DNA of 64,000 nt from Anoxynatronum buryatiense (GTDB lineage: Bacteria; Bacillota; Clostridia; Peptostreptococcales; Tindalliaceae), in NCBI RefSeq assembly GCF_900182905.1, contig NZ_FXUF01000006.1, positions 1 to 64,000 on the forward strand, in the 5' to 3' direction. Below are positions 43,398-53,665 of this stretch, one piece after another. The notes beneath the pieces are model-generated. The model saw only the letters and a list, made by a program, of their open reading frames with translations, had not been told where the DNA came from and ran no database searches. Each line of letters opens with the position of its first letter. The stretch's first letter is position 1. The translations under genes and the position numbers were made by a program.

Positions 43398-43688
43398 TTG
43401 GCTGAAGAAAAAAAACCGTCCATGCATTCTGCAGAAGTACAAAAAGGACTGGTGCACCGTCTGAATCGGGTGGAAGGTCAAATCAGGGGCATCAAAAAAC
43501 TCATTGAACAGGAAACCTACTGCGATGATATTTTGCACCAGCTGGAGGCGGCCCGGTCGGCCCTCCGATCCATTGAAATGGTACTGCTGGAAAGCCACGT
43601 GAAGCACTGCGTGGTGCATCAGATTCAACACGGCGATACCGATGTGGTGGAAGAAATTCTCACCACCATCAAAAAAATCACCAAATAA
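43398..43688 (+). CDS. csoR: CsoR family copper-sensing repressor
   Basis: 96 residues from TTG 43398, which follows GGAAGGGGGGAG; reading frames further upstream cross the promoter. The all-helical DUF156 fold is evident (GLVHRLNRVEGQIRGIKKLIEQ). The Cu(I) ligands Cys, His, Cys are present in ETYCDDIL and ESHVKHCVV, the CsoR rather than the RcnR or FrmR pattern. It lies upstream of copA and copZ and overlaps its own operator region, so the three genes form a copper-efflux unit. Confidence 0.9.
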   Translation: MAEEKKPSMHSAEVQKGLVHRLNRVEGQIRGIKKLIEQETYCDDILHQLEAARSALRSIEMVLLESHVKHCVVHQIQHGDTDVVEEILTTIKKITK

Positions 43689-43816
43689 GGACAAGAAACG
43701 TGTTAAACACATTAAAACGGGCTGAAAACCGGTACTGTTCATTATCTGTAGCTGTTCATTATCTGGAATTGTCCATTAACAGGAGTTATCCACTATAAAG
43801 AAAGAAGTGAGCCGCC

Positions 43817-46327
43817 ATGAAAGAAACTGCTGTAAAAGTGGCTGGCATGAGCTGCACCTCCTGCTCTGCCGCCATTGAAAAGAAACTGGGCAAAACTCCC
43901 GGGGTTTCCAAAGCTGCCATTAACTTTGCCACTGAGAAGCTGCACCTGGCTTATGATGAAAATGCCATTTCTCTGGAAGAAATCAGCGGCATTGTGGAGA
44001 AGCTGGGGTACACCCCCCTGATGGATACCGCGGAGGAGCAGGGATCTCCCGTAACCTCGAAGGAACCTGCTGCTGCGTTACCCGCCTCCGAAACCAAGAC
44101 CCTGAAAGTGGCCGGTATGACCTGCACGGCCTGCTCCGCCGCCATCGAACGGGGGCTGAACAAAATGGCCGGGGTGGAACAGGCAGCAGTGAACTTTGCC
44201 GCCGAAAAACTCACCGTCACCTATGACCCTTCGCTGGTGCGCCTGGCCTCTCTGGAGAAAAAAGTGAAAGACCTGGGGTATGAGCTGCTGCCGGAACAAA
44301 CGGGCACCCAGGCCGTTGACCAGGAAGAAGTCATGATGGCCGCCGCCCGGAACCGCATGCTGAAATCTGCCATTCTTTCCGGCACCATCATGGTGCTCAT
44401 GATCATTAAAATGTTCGGCGTTCATCCCCCTTATTATCTTTGGATCATCAACCTGCTGGCACTGCCCAACATATTCCTTCTGGGCCGTCATGTTCACCGG
44501 GCCAGCTGGAACGCTGTCAAGAACAAGAGTCCCAATATGGACGTGCTGGTGACCCTGGGCTCTGTTCCCCCCTATCTCATCGGGCTTATGGCCTTTTTCC
44601 TGCCCCTGCAGGCCTTTACAGAAATGGCCAGCAGCATCATGACCCTCCATCTGGTGGGCAAGTATCTGGAAACCCGTGCCAAGGGCCGGGCTTCCCAAGC
44701 CATCAAGAAACTCATTGAAATGGGTGCCAAAACCGCCAATATTCTTCTGAATGGCGAAGAAGTGCAGGTGCCGGTGGAAGACCTGCGCCCCGGAGATGTG
44801 ATGATTGTCCGCCCCGGCGAAAAAATTCCCACCGACGGCCAGGTGGTGGAAGGCCAAAGCACCGTAGACGAATCCATGGCCACAGGAGAATCCATGCCGG
44901 TGAACCGTACTGTGGGCGACACTGTGATTGGCGCCACCATCAACAAGCAGGGCGTCATGAAGGTACAGGTTACCAAAACCGGTAAAGACACCTTCCTGTC
45001 ACAGGTAATTCAGCTGGTGGAATCCTGCCAGGGCTCCAAAGTGCCCATTCAGGAATATGCCGACCGCATCACCGGGTATTTTGTGCCGGCCATTCTGGTG
45101 ATCACCCTGCTGGTCTTTACCTCCAACCTGCTGTTCCCTGAGTTTCATCAGGGCATTCTTTTGTGGGGAGCCCAATACCTTCCCTGGGTACGTCCGGGAG
45201 CCGGCACCCTTTCCATCGCCTTTGTCACCGCCACCGCTGTACTGGTCATCGCCTGCCCCTGCGCCCTTGGGCTGGGAACCCCCACCGCCCTGATGGTGGG
45301 CAGCGGTATGGGTGCCGAAAACGGCATTCTCATTCGTAACGGCGAAGCGGTGCAAACCTTTAAAGAACTGAAAATGGTTATTTTTGACAAAACCGGCACC
45401 ATCACCTTGGGCCGCCCCGCCGTCACCGATGTACAGGTGACAGACGCCGGTGACGAATCCCGGCTGTGGCAGCTGGCCGCTGATCTGGAACAGTCTTCAG
45501 AGCATCCGCTGGCCTTTGCCATCATGGAAAAAGCCAACGAAAAAGGCATCACCCCCCAGTCTGTCACCAATTTTGAAGCCCTCCCCGGGTTTGGAATTCA
45601 GGGGGAGCTGGCTGACGGTACCCGGGCTTTCATGGGTAACCGAAAGCTGATGACCGCCCAGGGCATTGACTTCAGCCAGTGGGAAAGTACCATTGCCGCC
45701 CTGGAAGAAGAAGCGAAAACCGTGATGCTGGTGGCCGCCGGGTCAGCACTGGCGGGCGTCATTGCTGTGGCCGACCCCATGAAAGCCGATTCCGCTGCCG
45801 CCATCAAAGAGCTCCATGCCATGGGCATCAAAACTGCCATGGTCACCGGGGATAACCAGCGCACCGCCAACGCCATTGCCCGCCAGGCCGGTGTTGATAA
45901 CGTGATTGCAGAAGTGCTGCCGGAAGGCAAGGTGGATGAGGTTAAAAAACTGCAGGCCCAGTACGGCACCGTGGCCATGGTGGGAGACGGCATCAATGAT
46001 GCCCCCGCCCTGAAACAGGCCAATATTGGCATTGCCATCGGCACCGGTACCGACATTGCCATTGAGGCGGCAGACGTCACACTGGTGAAGGGAGAGCTGA
46101 GCGGTATTATATCTGCCATTCTGCTGTCAAAGGCCACCTTTCGAAAAATCAAGGAAAACTACTTCTGGGCCTGGTTCTACAATGCCATTGCCATTCCCGT
46201 GGCCATGCTGGGGCTTCTGCATCCCATGATTGGGGCTGCCGCCATGAGCATCAGCTCCCTCAACGTGGTGTACAATTCCCTGCGGCTGAAGCGGGTAAAC
46301 ATCAAACCGGGGTATGTGAAATCCTGA
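43817..46327 (+). CDS. copA: Copper-exporting P1B-type ATPase
   Basis: 836 residues. Two N-terminal heavy-metal-associated domains with the CxxC motifs [10 protein letters not shown] (residues 10-19) and [10 protein letters not shown] (residues 100-109), eight membrane helices, the TGES actuator motif, the [16 protein letters not shown] transmembrane metal site, the phosphorylation motif DKTGTIT, the HP dipeptide in SSEHPLAFA, and [10 protein letters not shown]. The NY...MSxSS signature of Cu(I) P1B-1 pumps is seen as [10 protein letters not shown] and MSISSLNVV. It exports Cu(I) from the cytosol and is regulated by CsoR. Confidence 0.96.
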   Translation: MKETAVKVAGMSCTSCSAAIEKKLGKTPGVSKAAINFATEKLHLAYDENAISLEEISGIVEKLGYTPLMDTAEEQGSPVTSKEPAAALPASETKTLKVAGMTCTACSAAIERGLNKMAGVEQAAVNFAAEKLTVTYDPSLVRLASLEKKVKDLGYELLPEQTGTQAVDQEEVMMAAARNRMLKSAILSGTIMVLMIIKMFGVHPPYYLWIINLLALPNIFLLGRHVHRASWNAVKNKSPNMDVLVTLGSVPPYLIGLMAFFLPLQAFTEMASSIMTLHLVGKYLETRAKGRASQAIKKLIEMGAKTANILLNGEEVQVPVEDLRPGDVMIVRPGEKIPTDGQVVEGQSTVDESMATGESMPVNRTVGDTVIGATINKQGVMKVQVTKTGKDTFLSQVIQLVESCQGSKVPIQEYADRITGYFVPAILVITLLVFTSNLLFPEFHQGILLWGAQYLPWVRPGAGTLSIAFVTATAVLVIACPCALGLGTPTALMVGSGMGAENGILIRNGEAVQTFKELKMVIFDKTGTITLGRPAVTDVQVTDAGDESRLWQLAADLEQSSEHPLAFAIMEKANEKGITPQSVTNFEALPGFGIQGELADGTRAFMGNRKLMTAQGIDFSQWESTIAALEEEAKTVMLVAAGSALAGVIAVADPMKADSAAAIKELHAMGIKTAMVTGDNQRTANAIARQAGVDNVIAEVLPEGKVDEVKKLQAQYGTVAMVGDGINDAPALKQANIGIAIGTGTDIAIEAADVTLVKGELSGIISAILLSKATFRKIKENYFWAWFYNAIAIPVAMLGLLHPMIGAAAMSISSLNVVYNSLRLKRVNIKPGYVKS

Positions 46328-46343
46328 TGGATAAACTTCTTCA

Positions 46344-46475
46344 AATGGGGTATTCCATGAAAGAGGTTTGAGGCATTCCGGGAAATGGGTTTGAGGTATT
46401 CCATAAGCAAATTGAAACAATTGAAGCGTGAAGTTGGAAGTATTTGGAAGTTGGAAGCATTTAATAAAAGCGATG
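46344..46475 (+). repeat. Short degenerate tandem repeats between copA and copZ
   Basis: GGTATTCCAT and GAGGTTTGAGGCATTCC-like units recur at 46349, 46363 and 46386, and GAAGTTGGAAGTATTT / GAAGTTGGAAGCATTT units lie at 46431-46462. No gene. Confidence 0.55.
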
Positions 46476-46500
46476 GATGATGAAAAAAGGAGATGAACCC

Positions 46501-46716
46501 ATGCGTAAACTGGTTAAAATTAAAGGAATGACCTGCGGTCACTGCAGTGCCCGCGTGGAAAAAATGCTGAAGGGTCTTGAAGGGGTCGCCGATGCTGTGG
46601 TGGATCTTGAAGGTGAAAATGCCATCATCAACCTGTCGGCCCCGGTGGATGATGCCCTGATCAGAGAGGCCATCGATGACGCCGGCTACGATGTGATTGA
46701 TATTCAGCAGCAGTAA
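46501..46716 (+). CDS. copZ: Copper chaperone CopZ
   Basis: 71-residue single heavy-metal-associated domain with the Cu(I) site GMTCGHCSARV (Cys12, Cys15) and the end AGYDVIDIQQQ. It carries Cu(I) in the cytosol and delivers it to CopA or CsoR. RBS AAAGGAG precedes ATG 46501. It follows copA by 173 bases and probably belongs to the CsoR-controlled operon. Confidence 0.93.
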   Translation: MRKLVKIKGMTCGHCSARVEKMLKGLEGVADAVVDLEGENAIINLSAPVDDALIREAIDDAGYDVIDIQQQ

Positions 46717-47033
46717 GCGAGCATCCATATGCAAAATCTGTCAGGTTGAACCCGCCATATCGAGACGGCCAGATGAGTACCACAAAGCAGACATACCCAG
46801 TTTGAAAATGAATAACCCTTTGTCTTGCGCCGGCACACCTGCTGTTTCTCAGCCCGTGCCGGTGCTTTTTGATGTGCCAATCCCGGGTAAATCCCGTTGG
46901 CAGGAAGGGGATGGTGAGAAAGCCCGACGGTTGACCTGAAAGGAAAAAATGAGATACAATGGTGTTAAACATTGGAAAAAGTCTGACAATAATTCCACTT
47001 CACCCTCTCAAATTTCCTCAGGCGGTGGTGACA

Positions 47034-48758
47034 ATGAAATTGGTGAACCCATCTTATCAGCGAAAACTCCGGTATCCATTGATCATCTCCCTTACCCTGG
47101 CGGTACTGGTTATCTTCGCCGCCTGTGACCTTGCCCCGGCCTCTTTGCCAGGCTCTGCCGATCGCCGAATCCCTCCCCTCACCCTTCTCACCAACACCGA
47201 AAGCTATGACCCGGTACGGTACCACGCGGCCCATCAAATTGCAGCCTGGTGGCGTGAGCTGGGTTTTGAAGTGGAAGTGATTCCCATGGAATTCAATGAA
47301 CTGACCTATGCCGTACGAAATTTTGATCCAGAGGAGAAAGACTGGGATGCCTTCACCATGAGCTGGACAGGCCGGGTGGAACGGGCCGACCCGGATATGT
47401 TCATCTATTCCATTGCCCACTCTTCCCAGGCGGGGATCATGGGCAATAATTACTGTGAATACCGAAATGAAGCCTATGATGCTTTGGCTGAAGCCCAGCG
47501 GCGGGTCATGAATCCAGATGTGCGCCGGGAGGTGGTGTATGCCGCCCAGGAGAAGCTGGCTAAGGATGTTCCCTATGTGACGCTGTTTTACCGCCGGGTG
47601 GTACAGGCCTACCGTCAGGACCGGTGGGAAAACATGACTGCCATGGCGGGAGAAGGGTTGTACCATGAATGGCTGCCCTTTCATGCCCGTCCCATAGACC
47701 GCCAACCCCTGGATGAAGAACCCATGAGACTGGTCATTGCCAGCAACCAGGAGCCTTCTTCCCTGAATCCCCTCACCGCATCCACTGTCTGGGAATGGAA
47801 GCTGCTGCGCCTGATGTACGATAAACTGGCCCGGGTGAACCAGTATTTTCAGCCGAAGCCCTGGGCCGCCCGGGATATTCGTCAGGTGAACGACATTACC
47901 ATCGACGTGATCTTACGGGAAGGGATGACTTTTCATGACGGCCAGCCTGTGCGACCTGAAGATGTGGTGTTTACCTACAACATGATGCGGGAGCGAGGAG
48001 TCACTTATTTTGCCGCCTTTTTAGACCCCATTAAAGAAGTGGTGCTGCTGCCGGACCGCACCATCCGTTTTCGGCTGAAAGAGCCCTACGCGGCCTTCAT
48101 CACCATGACCCTGGCCCAGATTCCCATTCTGCCGGAGCACCTGTGGTCAGAATTCCTGCACGAATATGAAATAGCAGCCCCTGCAACACCTGGAGCATCA
48201 GAGAATGTGCCTGTGCCCTTGGTGGGCAGCGGTCCCCTGTTTTTTGAAACCTGGGATCATGGAAAACAGATCACTTTTCGAAAAGATCCCCACTACTTTG
48301 CAGCCGACGATGTGGCCCTTGACGAGCTGGTTTACAGCCTCTATCCCGATACGGAAAGCCTGATGCAAGCTCTTTTATCCGGCGAGGCAGATATGACCGG
48401 GGTGAATCTGGAGCCGGATCAGCTTCCCGTGGCAGAGGCATTCGCCGAAATTCAGGTGATTCAAGTGCCTGATCTGGGCTTTCACTATCTGGGATTCAAC
48501 TGCTCCCGCCCTCCCTTCGACGACCCGGTGATGCGCCAGGCCGCCGCCATGGCCATGGATCTGGAACACCTGGTTTCTCAATACCTGAACGGAATGGGGG
48601 ATGTGGGCGGTGCCGGTCAGCCCATTTCCACAGGCAATGTGTTCTGGAAAAACCCGACCGTCACCCAATACCCCTTCGATATTACCAAAGCCAGAGAAAT
48701 GCTGCAGGAAGCCGGATACACCTGGGATGAACAGGACCGGATCTGCTGGAAGGAGTGA
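47034..48758 (+). CDS. Lipoprotein with circularly permuted oligopeptide-binding (SBP_5) fold
   Basis: 574 residues. A hydrophobic N-terminus ends in FAAC with lipid-modified Cys31. Residues about 46-225 carry patterns normally found in the last third of SBP_5 proteins: HQIAAWWRELGFEVEVIPME, AFTMSWTGR, YRNEAYDALAEAQRRVM, LAKDVPYVTLFYRR. Residues about 230-574 carry what is normally the first two thirds: LVIASNQEPSSLNPLTAST, LREGMTFHDGQPVRPEDVVF, VGSGPLFF, DDPVMRQAAAMAMDLEHLV, MLQEAGYTWDEQDRICWKE, where the protein stops. No permease genes adjoin it. The next gene, a GGDEF-EAL protein, starts 5 bases after its stop, suggesting a sensing partnership. Start ATG 47034 follows GGTGGTGA. Confidence 0.8.
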   Translation: MKLVNPSYQRKLRYPLIISLTLAVLVIFAACDLAPASLPGSADRRIPPLTLLTNTESYDPVRYHAAHQIAAWWRELGFEVEVIPMEFNELTYAVRNFDPEEKDWDAFTMSWTGRVERADPDMFIYSIAHSSQAGIMGNNYCEYRNEAYDALAEAQRRVMNPDVRREVVYAAQEKLAKDVPYVTLFYRRVVQAYRQDRWENMTAMAGEGLYHEWLPFHARPIDRQPLDEEPMRLVIASNQEPSSLNPLTASTVWEWKLLRLMYDKLARVNQYFQPKPWAARDIRQVNDITIDVILREGMTFHDGQPVRPEDVVFTYNMMRERGVTYFAAFLDPIKEVVLLPDRTIRFRLKEPYAAFITMTLAQIPILPEHLWSEFLHEYEIAAPATPGASENVPVPLVGSGPLFFETWDHGKQITFRKDPHYFAADDVALDELVYSLYPDTESLMQALLSGEADMTGVNLEPDQLPVAEAFAEIQVIQVPDLGFHYLGFNCSRPPFDDPVMRQAAAMAMDLEHLVSQYLNGMGDVGGAGQPISTGNVFWKNPTVTQYPFDITKAREMLQEAGYTWDEQDRICWKE

Positions 48759-48763
48759 CCCCC

Positions 48764-51289
48764 GTGGCACAACAGCCCCCACCCCGGTTGATTAAACGCA
48801 CCAAACTCATCGGATACCCCATGATTCTGGTAACCCTGGGCCTGATCATCATCAGCGTGGCCGGCACCTACACCAGCCGCCATTTGATTATTAATCAAAT
48901 CAAAGAAGATGGCGTCACCCTGGCCCGCCAGATTGTTCGCCAGATTCAGGGGAATGAGTCCTCCGTCAGACTGACCCGGCATATGCTGGAAACCCATATC
49001 AGCAGTGCCAACCAGCTGGCGGTGGACAATCGGGACCAAATAAGTGATGAGTACCTCACTTATCTGACGCAAATCACCCTGATGGATGAAATCACCTGGC
49101 ATGATGCTGACGGCCGGGTGTTGTTTGCCAGTGACAAGTCTCAGCGAAGGCCTGTTGCCGCCGGAGACTCGCTGTATGCTTTTTTGCGGGGCCCTGATCA
49201 GGAGCTGATGGAACCGTTGCGATTTATCAGCCTGACGGGCGAGAACTATCAATATGGCGCCCTGAAACATCCCAGCGGCGAATTTGTCCGGTCGGGTATT
49301 CTGGCAGATAATGTGCTGGAGCTGACCCGGCAGTTTAGCTATCAGACACTGGTGGCACAAGTGGCTGAGAGCGAAAACCTCACCTATGCCCTGGTGGTGG
49401 ACCGTCAGATGACGGCCATTGCCGACTCTGATCTGAAGGATATTGGTATTCGCTATGTCCCGGAGGAAGAAGTGGCTATGCAGGCAGCTTTTCGGGGAGC
49501 AACAAGGGTGGCAGAATGGTATGACGAGTCCAGAAATGAACGGGTCATGGAAGTGATCACGCCCATTATCACCGATGGAGAAATCAATCATGTTCTCATC
49601 GTGGGCATGTCCATGGCCTCGGTGTATGCCCATTTTCACCAAATGACGCTGATTTTTGTGGCAACGGCACTGGCTGTGCTGCTGGCCTTTTTGTGGCTCC
49701 AGCGGCGGCATGTGATGGCACCGGTGAAAGAGCTGGACGCAGGCATCAGCAGCATTGACATCAAAGAACAGATGGATTACCGCATTCAGCTCTCCCCGGG
49801 CAATCCTTTCCTGGGTCTGGCGGCCACCATCAACCAGATCCTGGACCGCACCCAGCAGTACTTCACCAGCCTTCAGAAAAACCAGCGGGACCTGGAAATA
49901 TCCAACCAGAACATCACCGAAGCCTACCAGCGCATTCAGGCTTCCGAAGAAGCTCTCAACGATCAGCTGGCTTACATCACAGAGCAGCAGGAATGGATTC
50001 AGCATCAGGCCTATCATGACGACCTGACACAGCTTCCCAACCGGCGCCATTTCATGGAGCGTCTGGCCAGCTGCCTGCAGCACGAGTTTCAGGGGGCGGT
50101 GATTCTGGTGGACACCGATAACTTCAAAAGTATCAATGATACCATGGGCCATATATTTGGAGACAAAGTGTTAAAACAGATGGGAAGAGAACTCGTTTCC
50201 CTGCTGGGAAAAAGTGTTTTTCTCTCCCGGTTTGGCGGCGATGAGTTTCTGATTTTGCTGGACAGACCCTCGGATTCACGACAGGTGGAATCTGTCGCGC
50301 TGGCCATTAAAAGTCATTTCAGCCGGCACTTTTCGGTGGAGGAGACCAGTGTTCATCTGACCCTGAGCATGGGCATTGCCACTTATCCGGAACATGGGCA
50401 AGATCCGGAGTCACTGATTATGAAAGCTGATATGGCCCTTCACCGGGTGAAAACCATGGGGAAGAACAATTATCTGTTCTTTGATGAATCCATGACCAAC
50501 AGCATGCGGGAAAAAGCCCGGGTGGAGAACATTCTTCGGGAAGCGTTGGAAACCGATGGCTTCACCCTGCATTATCAGCCCCAGGTGGCAGTTAAAACTG
50601 GAAAGCTGACAGGCTTCGAAGCGTTGTTGCGCCTAAAAGACTTTTCGGTGCCCCCCGGCATCTTCATTTCCGTGGCAGAAGAAATAGGGCTTATTCTTGA
50701 AATTGGACGCTGGGTAACCCGGGCGGTGATCCGGCAGGTGGCAGCCTGGCAGGAGCAGGAGCTGCCGGTGATGCCCGTATCCATCAATTTTTCCGCGTTG
50801 CAGCTTAATGATACCGATTATGTGGATTTCCTGAAGCGGGAACTTTACCAGATGAACGTGCCTCCCCGGCTGATTATGATCGAAATCACCGAAAGCATTT
50901 TTCTGGATAACCGGGAGGAGACCCTCCGGTTTCTTCACCAGCTGAAAAACCTGGGAGTCACCATCAGCATCGACGACTTCGGTACTGGCTATTCATCCCT
51001 CAGTTACCTCACCGAAGTGCCGGCAGATCTGGTGAAACTGGATAAAAGCCTCATTGACCGGTACCTGGAAAAAAACAGCCAGGCAGTTATCGACAGCATG
51101 ATTGCCCTGATCCACAGTTTGAATCTTGAGGTGCTGGCCGAGGGCGTTGAAGAAAAGGAACAGTTCCGGCGTCTGGCCTCCTGCGGCTGCGACTACATTC
51201 AGGGGTACCTGTTCAGTAAACCCCTGCCGCCGGAAGACGCCGTGAATCTCTTTCATCAGAATTTTACCAGCCTCTTCAAAGAAGCATAG
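48764..51289 (+). CDS. Membrane GGDEF-EAL protein, c-di-GMP turnover
   Basis: About 841 residues from GTG 48764, which has AAGGAG eight bases upstream. Two membrane helices (about residues 17-36 and 285-305) enclose a 250-residue extracytoplasmic sensor, probably a Cache/PAS-type double domain; then a HAMP-like linker and coiled coil, a GGDEF domain with intact DDLTQLPNR and RFGGDEF, and an EAL domain with EALLRL, the metal ligands in INFSALQL, IEITES and IDDFGTGYSS, VKLDKSLI and IQGYLFSKPL. Both catalytic sites look functional. It is co-transcribed with the permuted binding lipoprotein, which may present a ligand to its sensor. Confidence 0.9.
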   Translation: MAQQPPPRLIKRTKLIGYPMILVTLGLIIISVAGTYTSRHLIINQIKEDGVTLARQIVRQIQGNESSVRLTRHMLETHISSANQLAVDNRDQISDEYLTYLTQITLMDEITWHDADGRVLFASDKSQRRPVAAGDSLYAFLRGPDQELMEPLRFISLTGENYQYGALKHPSGEFVRSGILADNVLELTRQFSYQTLVAQVAESENLTYALVVDRQMTAIADSDLKDIGIRYVPEEEVAMQAAFRGATRVAEWYDESRNERVMEVITPIITDGEINHVLIVGMSMASVYAHFHQMTLIFVATALAVLLAFLWLQRRHVMAPVKELDAGISSIDIKEQMDYRIQLSPGNPFLGLAATINQILDRTQQYFTSLQKNQRDLEISNQNITEAYQRIQASEEALNDQLAYITEQQEWIQHQAYHDDLTQLPNRRHFMERLASCLQHEFQGAVILVDTDNFKSINDTMGHIFGDKVLKQMGRELVSLLGKSVFLSRFGGDEFLILLDRPSDSRQVESVALAIKSHFSRHFSVEETSVHLTLSMGIATYPEHGQDPESLIMKADMALHRVKTMGKNNYLFFDESMTNSMREKARVENILREALETDGFTLHYQPQVAVKTGKLTGFEALLRLKDFSVPPGIFISVAEEIGLILEIGRWVTRAVIRQVAAWQEQELPVMPVSINFSALQLNDTDYVDFLKRELYQMNVPPRLIMIEITESIFLDNREETLRFLHQLKNLGVTISIDDFGTGYSSLSYLTEVPADLVKLDKSLIDRYLEKNSQAVIDSMIALIHSLNLEVLAEGVEEKEQFRRLASCGCDYIQGYLFSKPLPPEDAVNLFHQNFTSLFKEA

Positions 51290-51328
51290 GCTTATGGTAA
51301 AATGGGGAAATGACAAGGAGGATTGCCC

Positions 51329-52369
51329 ATGAAAAAAGGATGCCTGATTACACTCACAGTGGCGGGCCTGTTGATCTTCATCAGTGCCGCCCTTGGAATA
51401 GGAGCCTTCTTGCTGGCTCCCACAGCACTGTCCGTCACCATTCATGAAGCCCCTGTTGAAATCACCGTGGCTTCCGGCGACAGCCTGCACCGGGTGTCGG
51501 AGCGGCTGAAAGAAGAAGGAGTCATTCGCAGTGCCCTCTGGTTTCGGCGCAAAGGCCAAGAAGAAGGGATCGACAGGCTCATCAAGCCGGGAGCCCTGGT
51601 GATTGAGCCCGGCAGCCACATCGACGATGTCTTCGAAGCCTTAATCATCGACCGCCAGCAGCGGGAACAGGTGCGGGTTACCTTCCCCGAAGGGTTCACC
51701 CTCTACCAGATGGCCCGGCGGCTGGAAGAACGGGAGATTGTCTCGGCCGAAGATTTTCTGGAAGCCACCCGGCGGTATTATGAAGCCGGTGACTACCCCT
51801 TTGAAGCCGGCCAGCTCTACTTTCCCCTGGAAGGCTATCTGTTTCCCGATACCTACCAGTTTGAAATGGATGCCACCGCGGATGAAATTGTAGCAGTGAT
51901 GGCCCGGCAGATGGAAAAAGTACTCACCCCTGAATGGCGTCAGCGGGCAGAAGAGTTGGGGTACAATACTCACCAGTTGCTGACATTGGCCTCCCTCATC
52001 GAAAAGGAAGCCTTCGGCGACCATGAACGGCCCACCATTGCCGGCGTGGTTTACAACCGGCTGGAAATCGACATGCTTCTCCAGTTCTGTTCCTCAGTGA
52101 TTTACGGGCTGGATGACGGGCAGGAACTGGCCACCCGCCTGCTCTACCGGGACCTGGAAGAATCGCATCCCTTCAATACCTACAAGTACAAGGGACTTCC
52201 CCCCGGCCCCATCGCTAACCCCGGCCGGGCTTCCATTGAAGCAGCCCTTTACCCTGAAGACAATGACTATCTCTACTTTGTGGTGGGCGACGGCGGGCAC
52301 AACTTCAGCCGGGAATACCGGGATCACCTTCAAAATGTGGAGGCCTACCGCAACCGAAGTGATGAGTAA
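51329..52369 (+). CDS. mltG: Endolytic murein transglycosylase MltG (YceG-like)
   Basis: 346 residues. One N-terminal helix (residues 5-28), a LysM-like subdomain (ITVASGDSLHRVSERLKEEG), and the YceG catalytic domain with FPLEGYLFPDTYQFE, the catalytic Glu in LLTLASLIEKEAFG, VVYNRLEIDMLLQ and GLPPGPIANPGRASIEA. MltG cleaves nascent glycan strands and sets chain length. Start ATG 51329 follows AAGGAGG. Between the EAL gene and the DedA-like gene. Confidence 0.93.
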   Translation: MKKGCLITLTVAGLLIFISAALGIGAFLLAPTALSVTIHEAPVEITVASGDSLHRVSERLKEEGVIRSALWFRRKGQEEGIDRLIKPGALVIEPGSHIDDVFEALIIDRQQREQVRVTFPEGFTLYQMARRLEEREIVSAEDFLEATRRYYEAGDYPFEAGQLYFPLEGYLFPDTYQFEMDATADEIVAVMARQMEKVLTPEWRQRAEELGYNTHQLLTLASLIEKEAFGDHERPTIAGVVYNRLEIDMLLQFCSSVIYGLDDGQELATRLLYRDLEESHPFNTYKYKGLPPGPIANPGRASIEAALYPEDNDYLYFVVGDGGHNFSREYRDHLQNVEAYRNRSDE

Positions 52370-52701
52370 GCGGGCAAAAATGAGGGTGGCCTGAACAGAA
52401 AGAGGCACCATGAAAAAAGCAGCAGCCAGCGGGTTGATGATGTCGGCAGACAACCCAGGCGTGCTGCTTTTCAACTGTTACCAGTTTAACCGCCATCCTT
52501 CCGGGTAAAAGCATACTTCCCAATAAACCGCCAAACTTTCAAGAGGGCATCTCTTCATGGCAGCCATCCCTTAAATCGTCGCATCATCCTGTAACCGCAT
52601 ATTCACAGCTTTTTAGCACATGCAATTTACGGCAGCTTAAAAAGTTACCCCTTTAAGGGTGCGGGGTACATATAAGATGAGCGTAGAGAGGGGTGACCGG
52701 C
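52370..52701. other. Intergenic region with a possible 32-codon peptide gene and a GC-rich dyad
   Basis: An ATG at 52410 preceded by AGAGG opens a 32-codon frame ending at 52508 (starting MKKAAASGLMMSADNPG); there is no other support, so it is not called as a gene. At 52646-52669 the interleaved dyad ACCCCTTTAAGGGTGCGGGGT lies just ahead of a TATAAG sequence upstream of the next gene. Confidence 0.35.
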
Positions 52702-53415
52702 ATGAAACAAAAACGAATGCTGATACTGCTGGTGGCAGCGGCAGCGCTGGTGATTTACCTCACTGCCTCCGACAGTCTTGTAGCGGGAATCACCCTTCTT
52801 CAGTCCGGTGACATTCAAGAGCTGGTGCGGGATTACGGCTTTCGGGGAAAGCTGCTGTTTTTTGCACTGGCTTCCATCCGTCCTTTTTTGTTCATCCCCG
52901 TCTCCGTGTTATTCATCACCGGGGGCATTGCCTTTGGCACCCTTCAGGGATCAGCCCTGGCCATCGGCGGTCTGGTAATCTCCTCCAGCCTCTGTTACTG
53001 GCTGGCCCATCGGTTCCAGTGTCTTTTTTATAAGATTGTTCATGAAAAGTACATTCGCAAGGTGCAGGAAGCCGCGGCCACCAATCTGGTGAGCAAGATC
53101 TTCTCCCTCCGTGTTTCCCCCGGCATGCCCTTCGACATTATCAGCTATGCCGCCGGCCTCACCAACATCTCTTATCGAAAATTCATCTGGGGCACCTTTT
53201 TGGGGGCCATTCCCAAAGGGCTGCTCTACACCTATCTGGCAGACAACCTGGACAACTATTTCTCTCCCCAAACCATCACCGCCTACTCCCTGCTGTTGGC
53301 CATGGCTCTGGGGCCCCACCTTTACCACTGGATTCAGAAAAAGCGCCGGCCAAAAGAAGCTGGTGCCAATGAGAGTGGCGTGCCGGTGCCGCCCTGGAAA
53401 CCGCCGAATTGTTGA
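52702..53415 (+). CDS. TVP38/TMEM64 (DedA-like) membrane protein
   Basis: 237 residues with five or six hydrophobic segments. The SNARE-associated/DedA core is recognisable: ASIRPFLFIPVSVLFITGG, the central re-entrant GTLQGSALAIGGLVISSSLC and SPGMPFDIISYAAGLTNI then GTFLGAIPKG. Family members have been linked to lipid scrambling or envelope homeostasis. Start ATG 52702 follows GAGGGGTGA. The C-terminal 25 residues are Pro-rich and cytosolic. Confidence 0.85.
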   Translation: MKQKRMLILLVAAAALVIYLTASDSLVAGITLLQSGDIQELVRDYGFRGKLLFFALASIRPFLFIPVSVLFITGGIAFGTLQGSALAIGGLVISSSLCYWLAHRFQCLFYKIVHEKYIRKVQEAAATNLVSKIFSLRVSPGMPFDIISYAAGLTNISYRKFIWGTFLGAIPKGLLYTYLADNLDNYFSPQTITAYSLLLAMALGPHLYHWIQKKRRPKEAGANESGVPVPPWKPPNC

Positions 53416-53536
53416 AGGATGGGTGTAGTTGGTTCTTCTGTAGGGGAAGGGGATAGATTGATTGTTCACGACTGCCCAGGCAGGGTGATTGCCTTTCGAC
53501 AGTGTTTCAACTGAACGGATGCAAGATGACAAAAAA

Positions 53537-53582
53537 TAAAGCACCCCTTAACATTCACAAAGAATGTTGAGGGGTGCTTTTG
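53537..53582. terminator. Bidirectional terminator
   Basis: AAAGCACCCCTTAACATTC pairs with GAATGTTGAGGGGTGCTTT around ACAAA, followed by TGTTATT; A-rich on the other side. Confidence 0.85.
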
Positions 53583-53665
53583 TTATTATGTGTATCAAAA
53601 TGAGACGAATCGTAGTTTGAGTCATCAGAAAGAATCAAATAGACAGAAAAAAATGACAAAAGTGC

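Noticed and set aside
48617-50152. 511-codon open frame antisense to the SBP and GGDEF-EAL genes
   Set aside because: It spans two real genes in opposite direction and has no recognisable domain.
52410-52508. 32-codon small protein gene
   Set aside because: Open frame with a fair RBS only; no conservation or promoter evidence.
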